Below, piece after piece: positions 14,680 through 16,708 of a stretch of DNA of 16,708 nt. Source of the stretch: DATGFB01 sp032160545 (GTDB lineage Bacteria; Actinomycetota; Actinomycetes; Mycobacteriales; Jatrophihabitantaceae). The translations under genes and the position numbers were made by a program. A model generated the notes under the pieces. The model searched no databases. It had not been told where the DNA came from and saw nothing but the letters and a program-made list of their open reading frames with translations. The stretch covers positions 1-16,708 of the forward strand of contig JAVHVN010000046.1 in the NCBI GenBank assembly GCA_032160545.1. Reading direction: 5' to 3'. Position 1 is the stretch's first letter; every line of letters starts with the position of its first letter.

Positions 14680-14766
14680 TCAGGAACACAGACACAGCGC
14701 CGCGCCGTGGCGGGCGTAGTCCAGCCAGCGGCGACACGTGAGCATCACGCGGGTCGGCTGACTCAT
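14680..14766 (-). CDS. Cys-containing leader peptide (28 aa) in front of the operon, candidate cysteine attenuator
   Basis: A 28-codon ORF runs from ATG 14766 to TGA 14682-14680. Its C-terminal part, TCRRWLDYARHGAALCLCS, resembles the family of actinobacterial leader peptides (typical core R-R-H-V-D-L-x-R ... C) found upstream of sulfur-assimilation and sulfur-compound transport genes. Cys codons (all TGT) are at positions 11, 25 and 27, two of them just before the stop. Ribosome stalling there when Cys-tRNA is scarce would sense cysteine starvation. ATG 14766 is preferred because a dyad identical in layout to that of the divergent lysR gene runs directly into it and no ribosome site is present, which suggests a leaderless start. 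GTG 14748 and ATG 14745 are in-frame alternatives. It is too short for routine gene finders. Confidence 0.78.
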   Translation of the reverse strand: MSQPTRVMLTCRRWLDYARHGAALCLCS

Positions 14767-14786
14767 GTCTATGAGATTGCTAGAAA
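14766..14786. promoter_or_regulatory. Probable LysR operator at the operon leader (site 1)
   Basis: TGTCTA-N9-TAGAAA (on the + strand) is a 6-bp-arm dyad with one mismatch from the second site at 14870-14890, and it fits the LysR T-N11-A pattern. On the - strand it ends directly at the leader-peptide ATG, so it overlaps the presumed -10 region and start site. A possible -35, TTGGAC, lies at 14803-14798 (-). Confidence 0.65.
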
Positions 14787-14869
14787 AACTAGAGAAAGTC
14801 CAACGACGGTTCGTGATCGTGACCCATCACATTCGCTCATCGTTCGCTCTCGCCGTTGTCGTTCTCGTT

Positions 14870-14890
14870 TGTCTAGTAGCTTGGTAGACA
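14870..14890. promoter_or_regulatory. Probable LysR operator at the lysR start (site 2, autoregulation)
   Basis: TGTCTA-N9-TAGACA is a perfect 6-bp-arm dyad of T-N11-A type. It encloses the likely -10 box TAGCTT (14877-14882) and runs into the ATG at 14890. There is no ribosome site, so the lysR mRNA is probably leaderless and repressed when the regulator occupies the site. Confidence 0.7.
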
Positions 14891-15777
14891 TGAACGGGTC
14901 GCTCGACATCGGTCCGCTGCGCAGCCTCGTTGCGGTGGCCGATTGCGGGAGCTTCCAGCGCGCCGCGTTCTCCCTGCATCTGAGCCAGGGCGCGATCAGC
15001 CAGCACATCCGTCGGCTGGAGAGTGCGATCGGCCTCCCGTTGGTCGAGCGGCATGGCCGCGGCTCCCGGTTCACCGCCGAGGGCGACCAGTTGCTCGTCC
15101 AGGCTCGTCGGATCCTGGCGGTGCACGACGAGGCGCTGGCCAGCTTCGCTGTCGAGGGCGAGCAGACGATCGTCATCGGTTCGACGGAGCACGCCGCGGC
15201 ACAGTTGTTGCCGCCGCTAGCTGCTGCACTGGCCTCGAGCCTGCCCGAGCATCGGGCCCGCTTCCGGATCGACCGCGGTACCCAGCTCCGCGACGGTCTC
15301 GCCGCCGGACGCATCGACGTAGCGCTACTGCTCGGCAGCACCGACGACCCGCGAGCCGTGCCGGTCGGCGAGTTGGAGCTCACCTGGTACGCGGCGCCGC
15401 ACTGGAGCCGGCCGGACGGGCCGGTCCCGCTGGCTGCCTTCGACGACCCGTGTGCCCTGCGCAGCCGGGCGCTCGAGACGCTGGCCGAGCACGGCTTGCC
15501 CGCCGAGATCCGCGCCGAGGCGACCCACCTCGCCGGGGTGCAGGCCGCCGTCGGGGCGGGCCAGGGGGTGGCGCTGATGGCGACCCTGGGCCAGACTCCG
15601 GAGGGGCTCGCCCCGCGTGACGACCTGCCGAAACCTCGTCCTCTTCCGCTCGCCGTCTGGGCCCGCAGTGGTCTCTCCGCCCAGATCATCCACGCCACTG
15701 TCGAGGCGATGACCGACCTGCTTGCCAGCCCGATTCCAGCTACGTTGACCCCACTCGCGCTGCTCCAAGGAGCCTGA
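14890..15777 (+). CDS. LysR-type transcriptional regulator, divergent from the operon
   Basis: This 295-residue protein has an N-terminal winged helix-turn-helix: LRSLVAVADCGSFQRAAFSL (about 10-29), LSQGAISQHIRRLESAIGLP (about 32-51), then LVERHGRGSRFTAEG. A co-inducer-binding domain follows from about residue 90 (TIVIGSTEHAAAQLLPPLAA). The start is ATG 14890; the reading frame extends to 14707, but the upstream part lies in the regulatory region and runs through the operator dyad. It is transcribed away from the monooxygenase-transporter operon, with 123 bases between the two start codons, the usual layout for a LysR protein that controls its neighbour. By analogy with CysB-like and YtlI-like regulators it could respond to a sulfur metabolite, but the ligand is not known. 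The stop shares a base with the cupin start (TGATG). Confidence 0.9.
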   Translation: MNGSLDIGPLRSLVAVADCGSFQRAAFSLHLSQGAISQHIRRLESAIGLPLVERHGRGSRFTAEGDQLLVQARRILAVHDEALASFAVEGEQTIVIGSTEHAAAQLLPPLAAALASSLPEHRARFRIDRGTQLRDGLAAGRIDVALLLGSTDDPRAVPVGELELTWYAAPHWSRPDGPVPLAAFDDPCALRSRALETLAEHGLPAEIRAEATHLAGVQAAVGAGQGVALMATLGQTPEGLAPRDDLPKPRPLPLAVWARSGLSAQIIHATVEAMTDLLASPIPATLTPLALLQGA

Positions 15778-16322
15778 TGTCCGCCGTACACATGCCTGCC
15801 GGATCCTCGCCGGAGGGCTACGTTCGGACCCCGAGCGGGGTGCTGCTCCCGGCCGACATCGACCCCTTCCACCGCCGGCTGCACCACATCGCGCCGTCGG
15901 GGCTGATCGGTCAGACCACCCAGACCACCGGCATGAAGCGGCTCGAGGCGATCAGCGGCAAGACGGTTGGCGCGCAGAACCTCTGGATGGGACAGACCCA
16001 CGTGCCCGCCTCGACCGCCTCGGCCAACCACCACCACGGGGACTCCGAGACCGCGATCTACGTCGTCTCCGGGTCGCCGGTCTTCGTCTTCCTGGACCTG
16101 GAGGGCGACGGGCCGGCGGAGACGCGGATCCAGACCGCCCCGGGCGACTACGTCTTCGTGCCGCCGTTCGTCCCGCACCGCGAGGAGAACGCCGACCCCG
16201 ATGTCGAGGCGGTCGTGGTGATCGCCCGGACCACCCAGGAGGCGATCGTCGTCAACCTCGACGCGCTGGACTGGGCAGAGGGCCCATCAGACGCGAAAAG
16301 CGAGCCAATCCCACGCTGCTGA
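15777..16322 (+). CDS. Cupin-domain protein, co-transcribed with the LysR gene
   Basis: This 181-residue protein has one conserved cupin domain. Motif 1 lies at about 79-99 with His85, His87 and Glu91 (HHHGDSE...VSG), and motif 2 at about 123-138 with PPFVPHREEN (His134, Asn138). The 3-His-1-Glu metal set is complete, so it probably binds a divalent metal such as Fe or Mn. It could be a dioxygenase, an isomerase or a small-molecule sensor; the fold does not decide this. ATG 15777 overlaps the LysR stop by one base, and AAGGAG lies just upstream, so it is translated with the regulator. It has ordinary Met and Cys content. An in-frame ATG 15792 is a less likely start. Confidence 0.85.
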   Translation: MSAVHMPAGSSPEGYVRTPSGVLLPADIDPFHRRLHHIAPSGLIGQTTQTTGMKRLEAISGKTVGAQNLWMGQTHVPASTASANHHHGDSETAIYVVSGSPVFVFLDLEGDGPAETRIQTAPGDYVFVPPFVPHREENADPDVEAVVVIARTTQEAIVVNLDALDWAEGPSDAKSEPIPRC

Positions 16323-16420
16323 ACGTCGCCTGCTCACCGCCTCCACGCGTCAGTGCGCACGTTGTCCAGGCTGCCCTGGTCGGCCCACGCGCCGGTTCGG
16401 ATCATGTCGAGTTCGCGCCG

Positions 16421-16450
16421 CTGCGCCGCGGCCGCGACCGCGGCACGCAG
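16421..16450 (+). terminator. Strong GC stem-loop downstream of the cupin gene
   Basis: CTGCG-CCGCGG (16421-16431) pairs with CCGCGG-CA-CGCAG (16438-16450), giving an 11-bp stem with a 2-nt bulge and a 6-nt loop. It lies 99 bases after the cupin stop. There is no T-run, so terminator function is only likely by position. The rest of 16323-16520 shows no convincing gene. Confidence 0.35.
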
Positions 16451-16523
16451 TGCGGCGGCTTGCCGGCGGTCCCGGGAGATCGTGCACGACTCCTGATGGT
16501 CCTGCCGTTCGTCTACCGCGGGG

Positions 16524-16552
16524 TTGACGTACGTTCCGTCGCGTGCAAACAT
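16524..16552 (+). promoter_or_regulatory. Possible promoter of the right-edge ArsR gene
   Basis: TTGACG (16524-16529) and AAACAT (16547-16552) are 17 bases apart, and the start site would fall about 16559-16561, on the ATG. The -10 match is weak; the -35 and the leaderless arrangement resemble the first ArsR gene. Confidence 0.4.
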
Positions 16553-16569
16553 ACAACCAAATGGTTGTA
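16552..16569. promoter_or_regulatory. Perfect palindromic operator over the start of the right-edge ArsR gene
   Basis: TACAACCA-AA-TGGTTGTA: two perfect 8-bp arms with a 2-base spacer, centred on the ATG at 16561. The ACAACC/GGTTGT core is of the kind seen at ArsR-family operators in actinomycetes. Autorepression is inferred. Confidence 0.65.
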
Positions 16570-16708
16570 CGAGACGCACTCAGCGGAGCCGAGGTCGACC
16601 GGATCTTTCGGGCCTTAGCCGATGCGACACGGCGCGACATCGTGCGGCGGACATTGGCCGGTGAGGCGACGGTCTCCGAACTCGCCGCGTCCTACGACAT
16701 GTCCTTCG
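16561..16708 (+). CDS. ArsR-family transcriptional regulator, N-terminal part, cut by the right edge
   Basis: From ATG 16561 the frame stays open to the end of the window (49 complete codons). It reads into the ArsR signature FRALADATRRDIVRRTLAGE (about residues 16-35), then ATVSELAASYDMSF, the first helix-turn-helix helix of the ArsR-SRPBCC-associated type. The remaining recognition helix and wing lie outside the window. Its start codon is inside a perfect palindrome and no ribosome site is visible, as for the ArsR gene at 545, so a leaderless, self-repressed gene is likely. The neighbour to the right is often an AHSA1/SRPBCC protein, but this cannot be seen here. Confidence 0.85.
   Translation, partial: MVVRDALSGAEVDRIFRALADATRRDIVRRTLAGEATVSELAASYDMSF

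Larger units (their letters stand above)
3784..14766 (-). other. Eleven-gene operon with leader peptide: organosulfur uptake and flavin-dependent oxidation
   Basis: All genes from 14535 down to 3784 run the same way. Gaps are at most 50 bases, and six of the ten junctions overlap or abut (TGATG, ATGA, GTGA types). This implies one mRNA starting near 14766. The set combines a complete family-5 ABC importer, two monooxygenases, two flavin reductases, a hydrolase and a GST-fold protein. No internal terminator was seen. Confidence 0.75.

Noticed and set aside
14536..14766. SAM or other known sulfur riboswitch in the long leader
   Set aside because: No recognisable conserved core was found; the small ORF and short stems explain the region better.
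14769..16178. 469-codon open frame on the - strand
   Set aside because: It is antisense to the LysR and cupin genes, which have clear motifs; its composition is shadow-like (Arg/Ser/Ala rich).
16334..16579. 81-codon open frame on the - strand in the right intergenic region
   Set aside because: It runs through the ArsR operator and promoter, has no ribosome site or recognisable family, and contains the stem-loop at 16421-16450.

Overview
The window reads as chromosomal DNA of a GC-rich actinomycete. The GC content is high throughout, GTG starts and stop/start overlaps are common, several promoters look leaderless, and the left edge holds an ECF42-type sigma factor C-terminus. No rRNA, tRNA, CRISPR array or mobile element was seen, and the organism cannot be named from the sequence alone.

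Left part (1-3689, + strand): the TPR-like C-terminus of an ECF sigma factor; a GC-rich hairpin; an ArsR-family repressor whose start codon lies inside a perfect 9-bp-arm inverted repeat; a translationally coupled SRPBCC (AHSA1)-YCII fusion protein; and a 653-residue membrane sensor histidine kinase with an internal duplication and no response regulator in view.

Central part (3784-14766, - strand): one compact 11-gene operon. In order of transcription it encodes an NtaA/DmoA-family FMN monooxygenase, an oligopeptide-type ABC importer (lipoprotein, two permeases, two ATPases), a second paralogous NtaA/DmoA monooxygenase, an alpha/beta hydrolase, a split-barrel flavin reductase, a flavodoxin-like NAD(P)H:FMN reductase, and a glutathionyl-hydroquinone-reductase-like protein in which the usual catalytic Cys is Ser. 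In front of it lies a previously unlisted 28-codon ORF (14766-14680, -) ending in Leu-Cys-Leu-Cys-Ser. It resembles the actinobacterial Cys-rich leader peptides found before sulfur-assimilation genes. The operon proteins are also strikingly poor in sulfur: both monooxygenases (456 and 479 aa) have no Cys and no Met except the initiator, and the mature binding protein has only its lipobox Cys. Together these point to an organosulfur-scavenging system: import a sulfur compound, cleave it with reduced-flavin monooxygenases (C-S cleavage is inferred), and switch on when cysteine or sulfate is scarce.

Right part (14766-16708): a divergent LysR-type regulator, followed with a 1-nt overlap by a cupin protein. 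The LysR gene and the operon leader each carry a copy of the same 21-bp dyad (TGTCTA-N9-TAGACA and a one-mismatch version), placed identically so that each runs into the ATG. This mirrored pair is a strong candidate for the LysR operators. The window closes with the start of another ArsR-family gene, whose ATG also sits inside a perfect palindrome.

Protein families are assigned by recognising motifs by eye. The substrate of the operon is not determined.
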